Shown here: positions 49,623-59,929 of the stretch, in pieces
Position numbering within the stretch: position 1 is the first letter of the stretch
Layout of the letters: the number at the start of each line of letters is the position of its first letter
Source of the DNA: Spirochaetales bacterium
GTDB lineage: Bacteria > Spirochaetota > Spirochaetia > UBA9216
Direction: 5' to 3'
Length of the DNA stretch: 64,000 nt
NCBI GenBank assembly: GCA_016342585.1
Contig: JAEINK010000004.1
Coordinates: 95,779 to 159,778, forward strand
Position numbers and translations under genes: made by a program
Notes under the pieces: model-generated
Database searches by the model: none
What the model was told of the DNA's origin: nothing
Seen by the model: the letters and a program-made list of their open reading frames with translations, nothing else

Positions 49623-51644
49623 TTACAGACCGAAGAATGAGAGTTTTTTCCTTTTAATATGGCTGATTTTTCTGACTCGAATTCTAAAATCCGTTCCTCC
49701 CGGATCGGCCAGGTAGGGCCCCGAAAGGATGAGATCTTCATCCTCTTTGGAAAGGTGGCGGGGGATAATTTTATCGGTCTGGAGATCATCCTCGGGGGTA
49801 AACCAGGATATTTCCAGGTATTCATGTCCTGAAGATAGGGCTGTTTCTATCAGTCTGATTTTTCCATTGTAATCAAGACCTTTTGCCTCCCGCATATCCT
49901 TCTGAACTATCCCTTTTTTCAGTTGAGAGGGGAGGAGGATCACTTTTTTTCGTATTCGCTCTTCAAGTTCTTCCATCTCCCCGGGGGGAAGTTTCAGTTT
50001 TTCAAGCGAATCGATGAGTTCTTCTTCACCGGATGAGGTCACGGTATCATTCTGAATCTCTGTTTCATCCTCCCCGTCGATATAACCTCCCAGTTTGATC
50101 TCGGCGCCTTCCTCCAAATGCCTGTATACAGATGAGAGTTCAACCTGAAGCTGGGAAATTTTTTCAACGGGTGGAAGGGCGGTTATCCCTGTATTAAGTA
50201 AAGAGGGTTCCCATTGGTCTTTTTCCCCGGGATCCATAAGGTATAAACCCGGGGCCAGAACCTCCCTGATATAGGGCTTCAAAAAAGGGTTGTTTTCGAT
50301 AAGGGGTATCCGGGATTGATCAACTTTAAGGATAATTCCCTCGATTAACCTGACGGATCTGAACTGCTCCTGCCAGCTTTTAAGGGAAAACTCTATGTTT
50401 TGTGGAATTGCTATAGAAGAGAGATCTTCCAGAACATCCTGAAAAGCGGGGAGTTCCTTTCCCTTATGGAGTCCCCGGAAAAAACTGGCCTGATCAAGAA
50501 TGTATATTCCAACCTGATCGAAGGATTGAATGCTTAAATACCAGGCGAGGGGGAAAATCCTTTTCAATTCCACATCCGGCATAATCGTCAGTTCATGATT
50601 GGGATGGAGAGTCATAATTCCCCTGTTTAGGGTCTCCGTGTTCCCTCTTTTCAGATCCCGGCAGATTCCCAGACCATCATTCTCTTTTATCAGAATGCCC
50701 AGATCAATCAGTCGTTCAAGAATTATTTTTAGATCATTTATGGGGGGACGCCTTTCGGTAAGAAGGAGGCTTAAGATCCTTAAGACGATATCCTGTTGAT
50801 AAAGGCAATCCTCCGGCATGGATTTTATGAGACCTGTAACAATCTTTTCCCCATCCTCTTGTTTCCATGGAAATGAAAGGGTTTCGGAGAAGGTCAGGAA
50901 CTCTGCCCAAAGGGTTGTTAACCGAATGACAGGGAGATGATCCGCTATTTTTTTCCATTGAAAAAATTCCGGTTCATACTGCCTGCTGGAATTTTCTTTT
51001 ATCAGTCCTGAAGATGTGAGTACCCTGAGAAGATAGAGGGGTAATTCGTTTGAATGCTTAAAACAGGGAAAGGTATTCTGTAAATCATTGAGGCTTTTCC
51101 GGTTCAAAGTACCGTCGTTTTTTAGACCCGGTGGTCTGTGTATCAGGACCGAGAGGAAAGCGTTCAGAAAACCGTCATTTAGCCAGGGAGAACTGTCTTT
51201 TCCTTCATTCCGCCGACTTGCTGGAAAAAGATTTTCCGGTGTGACAATCTTGTCACGCAGATACTCTTCTGTTTGAGGTGTGGGGTAATAGAGTGAGTGT
51301 TTTCCTTTAAAGAGGAGGAGCCTTTCCTGAAGGTTTATGAGTCTTTGTCTCACTTCCCAGGATGACCACAGCTCCTGAAGAAGGTCGATGACAGGTGCCT
51401 CGGGCGTTCCATCGAGAAGGAATATTATGGTGAGAATCTTTTTATCAAGTTCATCAAGACCGTTGGCAATTCTTTTAAGGTTGGAGTCCTTTCCCATAAA
51501 CAGGTTGAGCTTTTCGATCATTCTGTGTTTGTTGAATGGCGTCTCAAGGTTACCGATATAATTACGCATTAAATTAAAGAACGCCTGATCCTGCAGGGTC
51601 AGCAGGCGATTGTTCCACTCTGTCTGTCGGTTCATGAGTCCCAC
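49623..51644 (-). CDS. XPB-associated hypothetical protein (helicase-associated/winged-helix-like)
   Basis: Overlaps the XPB stop; leucine-rich helical N-term and a helicase-associated-domain-like C-terminal half. Confidence 0.6.
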   Translation of the reverse strand: MGLMNRQTEWNNRLLTLQDQAFFNLMRNYIGNLETPFNKHRMIEKLNLFMGKDSNLKRIANGLDELDKKILTIIFLLDGTPEAPVIDLLQELWSSWEVRQRLINLQERLLLFKGKHSLYYPTPQTEEYLRDKIVTPENLFPASRRNEGKDSSPWLNDGFLNAFLSVLIHRPPGLKNDGTLNRKSLNDLQNTFPCFKHSNELPLYLLRVLTSSGLIKENSSRQYEPEFFQWKKIADHLPVIRLTTLWAEFLTFSETLSFPWKQEDGEKIVTGLIKSMPEDCLYQQDIVLRILSLLLTERRPPINDLKIILERLIDLGILIKENDGLGICRDLKRGNTETLNRGIMTLHPNHELTIMPDVELKRIFPLAWYLSIQSFDQVGIYILDQASFFRGLHKGKELPAFQDVLEDLSSIAIPQNIEFSLKSWQEQFRSVRLIEGIILKVDQSRIPLIENNPFLKPYIREVLAPGLYLMDPGEKDQWEPSLLNTGITALPPVEKISQLQVELSSVYRHLEEGAEIKLGGYIDGEDETEIQNDTVTSSGEEELIDSLEKLKLPPGEMEELEERIRKKVILLPSQLKKGIVQKDMREAKGLDYNGKIRLIETALSSGHEYLEISWFTPEDDLQTDKIIPRHLSKEDEDLILSGPYLADPGGTDFRIRVRKISHIKRKKLSFFGL

Positions 51645-53299
51645 TGCTCAATTGTGTATTTATACCCCTGTTCTGTCAGGAACTTCTGACGGTTGGCACC
51701 GAAGGTCTCTTCGCTTGTGAAACTGCTGACCAGGGAGTAGAAGTATGAACTCCTCTCCTTTGGCCGCAAAATCCTCCCCAGCCTCTGGGCTTCTTCCTGT
51801 CGGGATCCGAATGTGCCTGAGACCTGGATGGCTATGGATGCATCCGGGAGATCGATAGAGAAGTTGGCTACCTTTGAAACAACAAGTACCTTGATCTCTC
51901 CATTTCGAAATGCCCCGAAAAGTTCCTCTCTTTTTGAATTGGGAGTCTTTCCGGTTATGATGGGAGCATTTAAAGCATCGGATAGCTCTTTGAGCTGGGT
52001 GAGATACTGGCCAATTACCAGGGTTGGCTCTCCCCTGTGGTGTTTTAACAGATATTTAGCCACTTCAATCTTAACGGGATTTTCACAGGCGATTCTGTAA
52101 CCGGTTCTCGGTGTGGCTGTAGCATATTTCATCATTAAATCTTCGGGCAGGGGGACCCGGATCTCCTTGCAGTTGGCTTCGGCGATCCAGCCTCGTGCTT
52201 CGAGATCCTTCCAGGGGACATCATACCTTTTCGGACCTACCAGACAGAAGACCTCGTCTTCCCTGCCGTCTTCGCGGATTAATGTGGCCGTAAGACCAAG
52301 CCTTCTTATGGCCTGAATCTCGGCGGTAACCCTGAATACCGGGGCCGGGAGGAGGTGAACCTCATCGTAAATAATAAGCCCCCAGTTCTCCTTGTGGAAG
52401 ATCGGGAAATGGGGGAAGGGGTGGTTTTTGTCCGGTCTCCAGGTGATGACCTGGTAGGTTGCCACGGTAACAGGTTTTATCTCCTTGCTTCGCCCGCTGT
52501 ATTCGCCCACCTCATCTTCGGTCAGGCTCGTTTTATCGATTATCTCTCTCATCCACTGTCGCGCTGCTGCTACATTGGTGGCCAGGATAAGGGTTTTCAT
52601 ACCCAGTTTTACCATAACATCAATCCCGATGATGGTTTTTCCGGCACCGCAGGGCAGCACCAGGGCTCCAAAACCGCTTCCGGGCTTTCCATCTCCCAGG
52701 AAGGAATTGGAAGCATCTTTCTGATAATCCCGGATATTGAATGGTTTACCGGATTTCGTTGTTTCGATCAATTTTACATCGAGGGGATCTCCCGGACGAA
52801 GGGGAACCTCATCCTTGACAGGGTACCCCAGTTTGATTAGAGCCTGTTTTATTGTTCCCCTGTGAAGGAATTCAATAAGGAATCCATTTTCATAGGGAAC
52901 GAGATACTTTTGAAGGCTTTTATGACCGGGTAACTCTTTTCGGATATACTCTTCGGTGATTTCAAGATATAACTGTCCCTCTTCGGGCCCCGGATGGAGA
53001 ACAAGCTTCCCAAACCGGCTGATAGTGTCGGTTATCTGGTATTTAACATTCTCGGGAACGGGAAACCTGCTCCATTTATCGAGGGTCTCTGTAATATGAC
53101 TCGGGGTTAATCCTGCCGAAGCGGCATTCCAAAGGGAGAGAGGACTTATTCTATAGGTATGCATATGCTCGGGGGATTTTTCCAGTTCAGCAAAAGGCGA
53201 TATTTCCCCTCTGGCAACTTCAAATCCCGGGTCATGGACATCCATCATAAGGCTGTGATCACTTTGTACAATTAAGGGGGTTCCGGGGTTTTCTGACAT
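51632..53299 (-). CDS. XPB/ERCC3-type DNA helicase
   Basis: LPCGAGKTIIGIDV Walker A, IYDEVHLLPAP, LGLTATLIREDGRE, QRLGRILRPK motif VI. Confidence 0.93.
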   Translation of the reverse strand: MSENPGTPLIVQSDHSLMMDVHDPGFEVARGEISPFAELEKSPEHMHTYRISPLSLWNAASAGLTPSHITETLDKWSRFPVPENVKYQITDTISRFGKLVLHPGPEEGQLYLEITEEYIRKELPGHKSLQKYLVPYENGFLIEFLHRGTIKQALIKLGYPVKDEVPLRPGDPLDVKLIETTKSGKPFNIRDYQKDASNSFLGDGKPGSGFGALVLPCGAGKTIIGIDVMVKLGMKTLILATNVAAARQWMREIIDKTSLTEDEVGEYSGRSKEIKPVTVATYQVITWRPDKNHPFPHFPIFHKENWGLIIYDEVHLLPAPVFRVTAEIQAIRRLGLTATLIREDGREDEVFCLVGPKRYDVPWKDLEARGWIAEANCKEIRVPLPEDLMMKYATATPRTGYRIACENPVKIEVAKYLLKHHRGEPTLVIGQYLTQLKELSDALNAPIITGKTPNSKREELFGAFRNGEIKVLVVSKVANFSIDLPDASIAIQVSGTFGSRQEEAQRLGRILRPKERSSYFYSLVSSFTSEETFGANRQKFLTEQGYKYTIEQWDS

Positions 53300-53505
53300 A
53301 TCATTTGAGGTTACCCGAGCATTGCGATTGTTTCAAGTAGGCTGAGCAAACTCATTGCCATTCTTGAGGCACTTGAGCTTCCTTTCCTGCCCTGGAAGAG
53401 GTTGTTTGTGAATGTATTTCATAAAAATGTGTATGGTGATTATATCGGTTTTGATTTTAACGGCTATGCTGTTACAAGTCAGAAGATTCTGATAAGCTCA
53501 TACCT

Positions 53506-55014
53506 ATGTCTGAATTTCATCCTGCGCGTAATCCATCCCACACCAAAGTTCCCTCCTGCAGAGAGCTGAGTTTCAAGTACCCCGACTATCCGGGCCTTAA
53601 GGCTGAACAGCTGTTTGACCTTCTGGATTTTACTCCTGAGGTGGGGCGGATTAACCTCATTGTCGGTGGTGCTGATATGGGAAAAACCACCCTGGCCAGG
53701 ATCCTCATGGGGCTTATACCCCTCTTTACCGGTGGAACTCTTGGGGGTGAACTCCTCTGGGGGGGGCAGAAGGTGGATAAGATCCCCCGTGATGAGATGA
53801 TGAGGTGTGGCGGTCTGATTTTTCAAGATCCTGAAGAGCAGTTGATTTCTCCATCCTGTGAGCAGGAGGTTGCCTTCGGCCTTGAATCTCTGGGGGTTCC
53901 TGAAGAGATTATGAGGGCACGGGTTGGTAAAGCCCTTTCATGGGCCGGTCTCTCCGGGGCTGAAGATCGAAAACCTGCCAGTCTGTCCGGCGGGGAACAG
54001 AAGAGGCTTTTAACTGCCGCTCTTATGGCAATCGACCCTCATGTCTGGATCCTTGATGAAATATTTGAGGAACTTGATGAGAGTTTCAGAGAAAAACTCC
54101 TCAATTATCTTGCGGATCATAAGAAATGTGCCATTATTTTTGCGTCTAAATACCTGGACATATATTCCAGATACGATCCTGTGATTACCATTATCGAAAA
54201 TCGGAAACTTAAACCTGTGGATATTCAGTCTGCCGGTGCTCTCCTCTCGAAAAAGGGATTTACTTTTCTCCCTGAGGACTGGACGCGTAGGCCGCCCGGA
54301 TCTCCTTCCAAAGGTTCAGCCTTCCCCTCTGCTCCCAGATATCCGGGGGAGGAGCTCCTTTTAGACTTAAGGGATATAAAATTCTCATACCCCGGCGGGG
54401 GATTCAATCTTGATATTACCCGCCTTGCGTTAAGCCGGGGGGAGACTATTGCTTTTATCGGTGATAACGGCTCGGGAAAATCAACATTGGCACGGATTAT
54501 CTGCGGCCTGCTTTCTCCCTCCGCCGGGCAGATTCTTCAAGGGGATCCTGATAAATCGAACCTAGAGGCGAATAAAAAAGCCTGTACTGCCGAAAATCTT
54601 CGAAAAACCTGTGGGTATCTCTTTCAGAATCCGGATTATCAGCTTTTTCTGCCCTCAATCACCGAAGAGCTTCTTTATGGATACAAGGGGAAAAAGAGAA
54701 AGAGCATGAATGCCCGGACTGAAGAGGTGATGGGGCTTTTTAACCTTCCCTCCGGAGAGGCACCTCCTTCACTCCTGGGGTATGGTACCAGACGTAAACT
54801 TCAGGGTGCTGTAGCCTATCTTCAGGAGAGATCTATCCTGATACTTGATGAAGGGGATTCGGGCTTGAACTATTCGGATTTTTTAAAGATGGTGGCGCTT
54901 CTGAAAACCCCCGAGAGATGCCTTATCCTTATCAGCCATCAGCAGGCGGCTGTAAAGGGGATCTCGGACAGGGTCTTTAAATTTAACCGGGGACGGGTGG
55001 AGGAGGCCCCTTGA
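53506..55014 (+). CDS. ECF transporter ATPase, two fused EcfA modules
   Basis: GGADMGKTTLARI / SLSGGEQKRL and GDNGSGKSTLARI; FQDPEEQL and FQNPDYQL Q-loops. Confidence 0.9.
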   Translation: MSEFHPARNPSHTKVPSCRELSFKYPDYPGLKAEQLFDLLDFTPEVGRINLIVGGADMGKTTLARILMGLIPLFTGGTLGGELLWGGQKVDKIPRDEMMRCGGLIFQDPEEQLISPSCEQEVAFGLESLGVPEEIMRARVGKALSWAGLSGAEDRKPASLSGGEQKRLLTAALMAIDPHVWILDEIFEELDESFREKLLNYLADHKKCAIIFASKYLDIYSRYDPVITIIENRKLKPVDIQSAGALLSKKGFTFLPEDWTRRPPGSPSKGSAFPSAPRYPGEELLLDLRDIKFSYPGGGFNLDITRLALSRGETIAFIGDNGSGKSTLARIICGLLSPSAGQILQGDPDKSNLEANKKACTAENLRKTCGYLFQNPDYQLFLPSITEELLYGYKGKKRKSMNARTEEVMGLFNLPSGEAPPSLLGYGTRRKLQGAVAYLQERSILILDEGDSGLNYSDFLKMVALLKTPERCLILISHQQAAVKGISDRVFKFNRGRVEEAP

Positions 55015-55790
55015 ACTATTTTTCATCAGTAGACATCCGGCCAAGGCTGGTTGGCCTTATACTTATTTCCGTTCTCCTTTTTTTACCCGTGCAAGTATTT
55101 CTGGTTGCAGGTTTTGTGCTATTCCTTCTTCTTCTTTCCCTCTCCGCCGATGGGTTTAAAACAACCTTTCGAACTTTGGGTCGAATTTTGCCTATTCTCA
55201 TTCTCGTTACACTGCTTACTCCCCTGTTTTCCAGGTCCGGGGAGCTCTTTTTATCAATTCGCGGGATTACGATTGTTACAACCGGTGGTTTGGATGAGAC
55301 TGTGAGAATGATTAGCCGCTTTACCGGAATTACCCTTGGTTTTGCTGTTTTCTTCCACTCCACGGAAGGGGATGAACTCATCACGGGTCTTGAGTGGTTT
55401 GGACTTCCTTTTCGTGGAGCCCTGGTCATTAATCTCGCTTTAAGGTTTATCCCTGAGATGTTCAGTCTGTATGCCCGGGTTCGGGATGCTCACAGCCTGC
55501 GGGGGGGCGGAGAACACCAGAAGCGGGGGATTAAAAAGGTTCTTCATAAATTTTCCCAAACCCTTCCCCATCTCACGTCTGTACTCATACTCTCTATGAA
55601 GAAGATTACACCTCTCTCCATGTCTCTCCATCTGCGGGGGGCCGAAATATCCAAGGGGCGAAGTTCTTATCATTCGCTACCTGACGGAAGAAGGATTGTT
55701 ATTCAGTTTTTAATTTTAATCCTGATTATAGCCGGAATTACCACAACTCTTGTAATGAACCGATGGGTATGGTATAAGATGCCTGTATAA
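55011..55790 (+). CDS. ECF transporter transmembrane component EcfT
   Basis: Polytopic; LRFIPEMFSLYARVRDAHSLRGG coupling motif; overlaps the EcfA stop. Confidence 0.87.
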   Translation: MNYFSSVDIRPRLVGLILISVLLFLPVQVFLVAGFVLFLLLLSLSADGFKTTFRTLGRILPILILVTLLTPLFSRSGELFLSIRGITIVTTGGLDETVRMISRFTGITLGFAVFFHSTEGDELITGLEWFGLPFRGALVINLALRFIPEMFSLYARVRDAHSLRGGGEHQKRGIKKVLHKFSQTLPHLTSVLILSMKKITPLSMSLHLRGAEISKGRSSYHSLPDGRRIVIQFLILILIIAGITTTLVMNRWVWYKMPV

Positions 55791-55808
55791 AATAGGAGGA
55801 AATTTTTA

Positions 55809-56357
55809 ATGACCCAGGAAGATAGAATCCCCTTTGTATCGAGAGCCGCAATCCTTGGAATAATGACTGCGGTAACTGTTATTTTTACCTATGTCATTCG
55901 TATACCTATAGCCCCCACAAGAGGTTACCTGAACTTCGGAGATGTGGCCATCTATTTTGCGGCATTTACCTTCGGCCCCTGGACAGCCTTCATCGCCGGC
56001 GGGCTTGGAACCGCCTTAACCGACATTATGGCCGGTTATGCCCAGTGGGCACCCCTTACCTTTTTCGCTCATGGCCTTCAGGGGCTGGCTGCCGGAATGT
56101 TATTTAAAATGTTTTTCAAACAGGAGACGGATAATAAATATTCATTCTGGTTGGGTCTGTTTTTATCAGGGATTTCCGGGACGATCATAATGGTCCTCTT
56201 ATACTTTACTTTTGGTGCCATGATGTTTGGCGCGGGCGCTTCAGCCGTGGAGATTCCGGGAAACCTTCTTCAAAATGGAGCCGGAATTGTTCTGGGGATA
56301 CTCCTCTGGTCGGCCGTGCGTAAAGCATATCCGCCCGTGTCAAGGTTCAGGTGGTAG
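55809..56357 (+). CDS. ECF transporter substrate-binding (S) component
   Basis: Six-TM-like small protein; RGYLNFGDVAIYFAAFTFGPWTAFIAGGLGTALTDI. Confidence 0.85.
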   Translation: MTQEDRIPFVSRAAILGIMTAVTVIFTYVIRIPIAPTRGYLNFGDVAIYFAAFTFGPWTAFIAGGLGTALTDIMAGYAQWAPLTFFAHGLQGLAAGMLFKMFFKQETDNKYSFWLGLFLSGISGTIIMVLLYFTFGAMMFGAGASAVEIPGNLLQNGAGIVLGILLWSAVRKAYPPVSRFRW

Positions 56358-56360
56358 AAA

Positions 56361-57530
56361 ATGAAATCAATTCTGATTGTAGGAAACGCTGCAGAAAACT
56401 CCTTTGTGGAGGACATCAGTCATCACTTGAATCAGAATGTTGATTCTTCTGATATTATTTCCATGAAAGACTTTCTGAATAGTGAATTCTGTCCACGATT
56501 CATCGTGGGCGATTATGTGAAGGGAAAGGTCGGTGATAGTCTTGCCGGCATGAAGGTCCTTATTGTTAGTACATCCGGGAAGGAGTATTCCCGAAATGAA
56601 CTTGCCATGAGGACCTTTTTAATTGCCCGTGCAGCCAAGGATAATGGTGCAGAAAAAGTAATCCTTCTAGAACCGGACCTCTACTATTCCGCCCAGGATA
56701 GAGGGCCTCGCAAGGAGCATGGTGTTACACGAAAAGAACGGAGTGAAGAGGATTACTGGAAATTTGACGGTCAGCCCTTTTCTGCGAGGCTTTATGCCGA
56801 TCTTCTTAAAGAGTCCGGGGTTGATGAAATCCTTACTGTCCATAATCACTCCTATTCTGTAGAGAATATTTTTATGGACCGATTCTCCGGTGCATTTACA
56901 AACCTTCAACCTCAAGGACTCTATGGTGAATATATCAGAAACTCTGATATCGTTTCTCAGAATAACCTTGTCGTTTGTGCTCCCGATGCAGGCGCTTTTG
57001 AGTTTTCAAAGGGTGTGGCCGAGGCTGTAGGTATCGGTCACTCGATTATCCTTATGTGTAAAAAGAGAACCGGGGAACGATCGGTCGAGATAGCCGTAGA
57101 TCCGGAGAGTGAGCTACGGCTTGAAGATATCCGGGGAAAGGATGTCCTGGTGGTGGATGATATGGTAAGGACTGGTAGAACCATCACTGAATGCTGTAAG
57201 GTCCTTAAGACCGCCCAGCCCAGACGTGTCGTCTTTCTGGTTACTCATTTTAACTCGTCCCGGGAAGGGCGGTTTAATATGGATGATCCTTCAATTGATG
57301 AGATTGTGACCACAAGTACTATTCCTGACATCCTGAATCGTGATATTCAGGGGCGACTCCGTAAAAAACTTGTAGTGCTTAAACTGGAAAGGTGGATTGC
57401 AGATTATATCTTCCGGAACTACTCCTCGGAAGGACGAGCACTCCCGGAACCGCACTACCGGGAGGATATGTCGTCTAAAAACCCGAGATGGAAAGGTTCT
57501 TTAGGGCCTCTTTTTGTTCAGAAAAATTGA
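56361..57530 (+). CDS. Ribose-phosphate pyrophosphokinase-like phosphoribosyltransferase
   Basis: PDAGAFEFSKG; VLVVDDMVRTGRTITECCKVLK PRPP-binding loop. Confidence 0.8.
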   Translation: MKSILIVGNAAENSFVEDISHHLNQNVDSSDIISMKDFLNSEFCPRFIVGDYVKGKVGDSLAGMKVLIVSTSGKEYSRNELAMRTFLIARAAKDNGAEKVILLEPDLYYSAQDRGPRKEHGVTRKERSEEDYWKFDGQPFSARLYADLLKESGVDEILTVHNHSYSVENIFMDRFSGAFTNLQPQGLYGEYIRNSDIVSQNNLVVCAPDAGAFEFSKGVAEAVGIGHSIILMCKKRTGERSVEIAVDPESELRLEDIRGKDVLVVDDMVRTGRTITECCKVLKTAQPRRVVFLVTHFNSSREGRFNMDDPSIDEIVTTSTIPDILNRDIQGRLRKKLVVLKLERWIADYIFRNYSSEGRALPEPHYREDMSSKNPRWKGSLGPLFVQKN

Positions 57531-57548
57531 TCGATTCTTAGCTTTTTC

Positions 57549-58604
57549 TCAGTCGTTGAGTGATGATTGTTCCTTGAATAGATCTTCCAGTACCAGGGCT
57601 GCCATGGATTCGATCACTGGAATTATACGGGGACAGATGCATGGATCATGCCTCCCTCTGGTGATGATTTCTGCCGGCTTTCCGTTAACCCCCAGGGTTT
57701 CCTGAGGGGCTTCAATGGAAGATGTTGGTTTTACTGCTGCTCTGAAAAGGATCTCTTCTCCGGTGCTTATACCGCCAAGAATCCCTCCGGCATTGTTGGT
57801 CTGAAAACCATCCTCATCCATCCAGTCATTATGTTCTATTCCACTCATATCGGCACAGGCAAATCCGGCACCGAATTCAATCCCTTTAACGGCTCCCAGG
57901 GAGAGAATTGCGTGGCCAAGCAGAGCATCAAGTTTATCGAAGACCGGTTCACCAAGTCCTGCCGGAACACCCGTAATCCTGCACTCGATGATACCTCCCG
58001 TACTGTTTCCCTCATCAATCAATTTTTTTACCCGTTTTTCCATCTCTTTTGCTGCTACCGGGTCGGCCGCTCTCATGGGGTTTTTTTCTATTTCATTAAA
58101 ATTGATTGTTTTACAGGAGACTCCCGCGGCTCTGAGTGTATAGGCCGTAATCTCTATCCCACGAAGCTTAAGGAGTTTTTTGGCCACAGCTCCTGCGGCA
58201 ACCCGACCGGCTGTTTCTCGTCCCGAAGCCCTTCCGCTTCCCCTGTGATCCCTTAAACCGTATTTTTTAAGAAAAGTGAAATCGGCATGGCCAGGTCGGA
58301 AGAGATCCTTTATTGAATCATAGGCTGAAGGATCTGCATCACTGTTGTGAAGGAGCATCATTAAAGGGGTTCCTGTTGTCTTTCCTTCAAAAATTCCAGA
58401 GAAAAAGTGAACTTCATCGGACTCCTTTCTGGGAGTAGTGACATCCGATTGCCCCGGTTTTCTCCTGTCAAGTTCGCTCTGTACCTCTGTTTCGGTAAGC
58501 TCCAATCCGGGTGGGACGCCATCGATTATTACACCCACACCTGCCCCGTGAGATTCTCCAAAGGTTGTTATTTTAAAAAGTTTTCCAAAGGTGTTTCCAG
58601 CCAT
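57549..58604 (-). CDS. aroC: Chorismate synthase
   Basis: TFGESHGAGVGVIIDGVPPGL; DHRGSGRASGRETAGRVAAGAVAKK. Confidence 0.97.
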   Translation of the reverse strand: MAGNTFGKLFKITTFGESHGAGVGVIIDGVPPGLELTETEVQSELDRRKPGQSDVTTPRKESDEVHFFSGIFEGKTTGTPLMMLLHNSDADPSAYDSIKDLFRPGHADFTFLKKYGLRDHRGSGRASGRETAGRVAAGAVAKKLLKLRGIEITAYTLRAAGVSCKTINFNEIEKNPMRAADPVAAKEMEKRVKKLIDEGNSTGGIIECRITGVPAGLGEPVFDKLDALLGHAILSLGAVKGIEFGAGFACADMSGIEHNDWMDEDGFQTNNAGGILGGISTGEEILFRAAVKPTSSIEAPQETLGVNGKPAEIITRGRHDPCICPRIIPVIESMAALVLEDLFKEQSSLND

Positions 58605-58627
58605 ATTGTTCTCCTAACATTTCTATT

Positions 58628-59182
58628 TTACAGATTTTCTTCCAGCAGCTCCAGAGCCCCCATAAGGGAAGCTCCTCTAAGTTTCACAACAGTCTCTGCT
58701 GTTTCATAATAAAGGGCGCATCTTTTCTCATAAATTGTTAAAAATGATCCTTTTGGATTCTCAGGATCAAGGAAGGAGGGGATCCCCCCTCTGATTATTC
58801 TTTCATAAAGCAGGTCTGCCGACTCATCAAGAAAGATAAGTCGACCTGCTGCTTTTAGAATTTCCATTAACCCCCGGTTTTCGATGGCCCCGCCGCCTAA
58901 AGCCAGAACGATGGTCTCTTTTTCCATTATGGAGGCTGCCATTTCTCCGGCCATCAGCTCAAGTTTCTGAAAGAGATCCTTAGAGTATCTATAGATCTCC
59001 CGGCAAACGGGCCTTACGCTCTCAGGAAAGTCCCTCCCCATTTTCTGAGCCTCTTTTTCCAGTAGATCATCAAGATCATAGAAGGGTAAATTCCGTTTTT
59101 TAGCGATTGTTCTTCCAAGGGTCGATTTTCCTGTATGTTTCATCCCCATAAGGATGAGGCTGGGGCTTTTTGTCAATTTCAT
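58628..59182 (-). CDS. aroK: Shikimate kinase
   Basis: LMGMKHTGKSTLGRTIAKKRNLPFYDLDDLLE; LALGGGAIE. Confidence 0.9.
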   Translation of the reverse strand: MKLTKSPSLILMGMKHTGKSTLGRTIAKKRNLPFYDLDDLLEKEAQKMGRDFPESVRPVCREIYRYSKDLFQKLELMAGEMAASIMEKETIVLALGGGAIENRGLMEILKAAGRLIFLDESADLLYERIIRGGIPSFLDPENPKGSFLTIYEKRCALYYETAETVVKLRGASLMGALELLEENL

Positions 59183-59916
59183 GTTTCCGTCAGAAAAAAA
59201 TCACTGAAGACCATTTTATTAAAAAATCTCATATTAAAAACAATGGCAGAGATATGACCCGTCATGGTCATGGTTTCAAGTACGGCATACTCCTCTTTTC
59301 GTGTAAAGGTGAAGTTACACTTCATCTCTTTCATATAAAATGGGAGATTTGTAAACTCATAGTCCAGTTTTACTGGAAATCCTTCATTATCAACCAGAAT
59401 TTCACCAGCTGTTTCTGCACCACTTTGATAGGTATGGGTGAAGGTATAAACCGAAAATCTCGACCCCTGAAAAAAGCTTGTTCGACCGGTTTTGACGGGG
59501 ATTACATTCTCCCTCTCGGAAGGGGCCAGGGGAAGAACATTGACACCATCGAAATAGTTATCGGGGGGACCATTTTCATTGTCCATTTCCCCCTCTTCAT
59601 GTTTTTTGATCTCCCTTTCGGTGGCTTGCCGTCCATCTTTTAATGCCCGGATTAATTCCCAGTCTCCATCACTTCCTCCCGGCGGCCGAATGTATTCGGT
59701 TTCCCATCTCTCTTTTATATTCCCCCTGCGATCGAGTTCATGGGACTCCATACTCATATGGCCAGGATTCCAGATCGTTCCAGACTGGTAGAAGTTAACA
59801 GCTGAATCCCAGATAGAATCAGCGGATGAAAGGGGTTGGGCTGAAAGAAGAGCGACTGGTGTGGAAAGTAGAAGGAGGAAGAGTAGACTGCTGAAAATCC
59901 TGGTTTTGCTTCTCAT
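59179..59916 (-). CDS. Secreted hypothetical protein
   Basis: Signal peptide; no family recognised; overlaps aroK start. Confidence 0.6.
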   Translation of the reverse strand: MRSKTRIFSSLLFLLLLSTPVALLSAQPLSSADSIWDSAVNFYQSGTIWNPGHMSMESHELDRRGNIKERWETEYIRPPGGSDGDWELIRALKDGRQATEREIKKHEEGEMDNENGPPDNYFDGVNVLPLAPSERENVIPVKTGRTSFFQGSRFSVYTFTHTYQSGAETAGEILVDNEGFPVKLDYEFTNLPFYMKEMKCNFTFTRKEEYAVLETMTMTGHISAIVFNMRFFNKMVFSDFFLTET

Positions 59917-59929
59917 GATAAATCCTTAT

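Noticed and set aside
52355-52840. 161-aa plus-strand ORF
   Set aside because: Antisense to the XPB helicase gene.
53320-53573. Open frame between XPB and ecfA (reads ...HKNVYGDYIGFDFNGYAVTSQKILISS...)
   Set aside because: No ATG start or SD, runs out of frame into the ecfA start, composition not convincing.
57648-58256. 202-aa plus-strand ORF
   Set aside because: Antisense to aroC, which is unambiguous.
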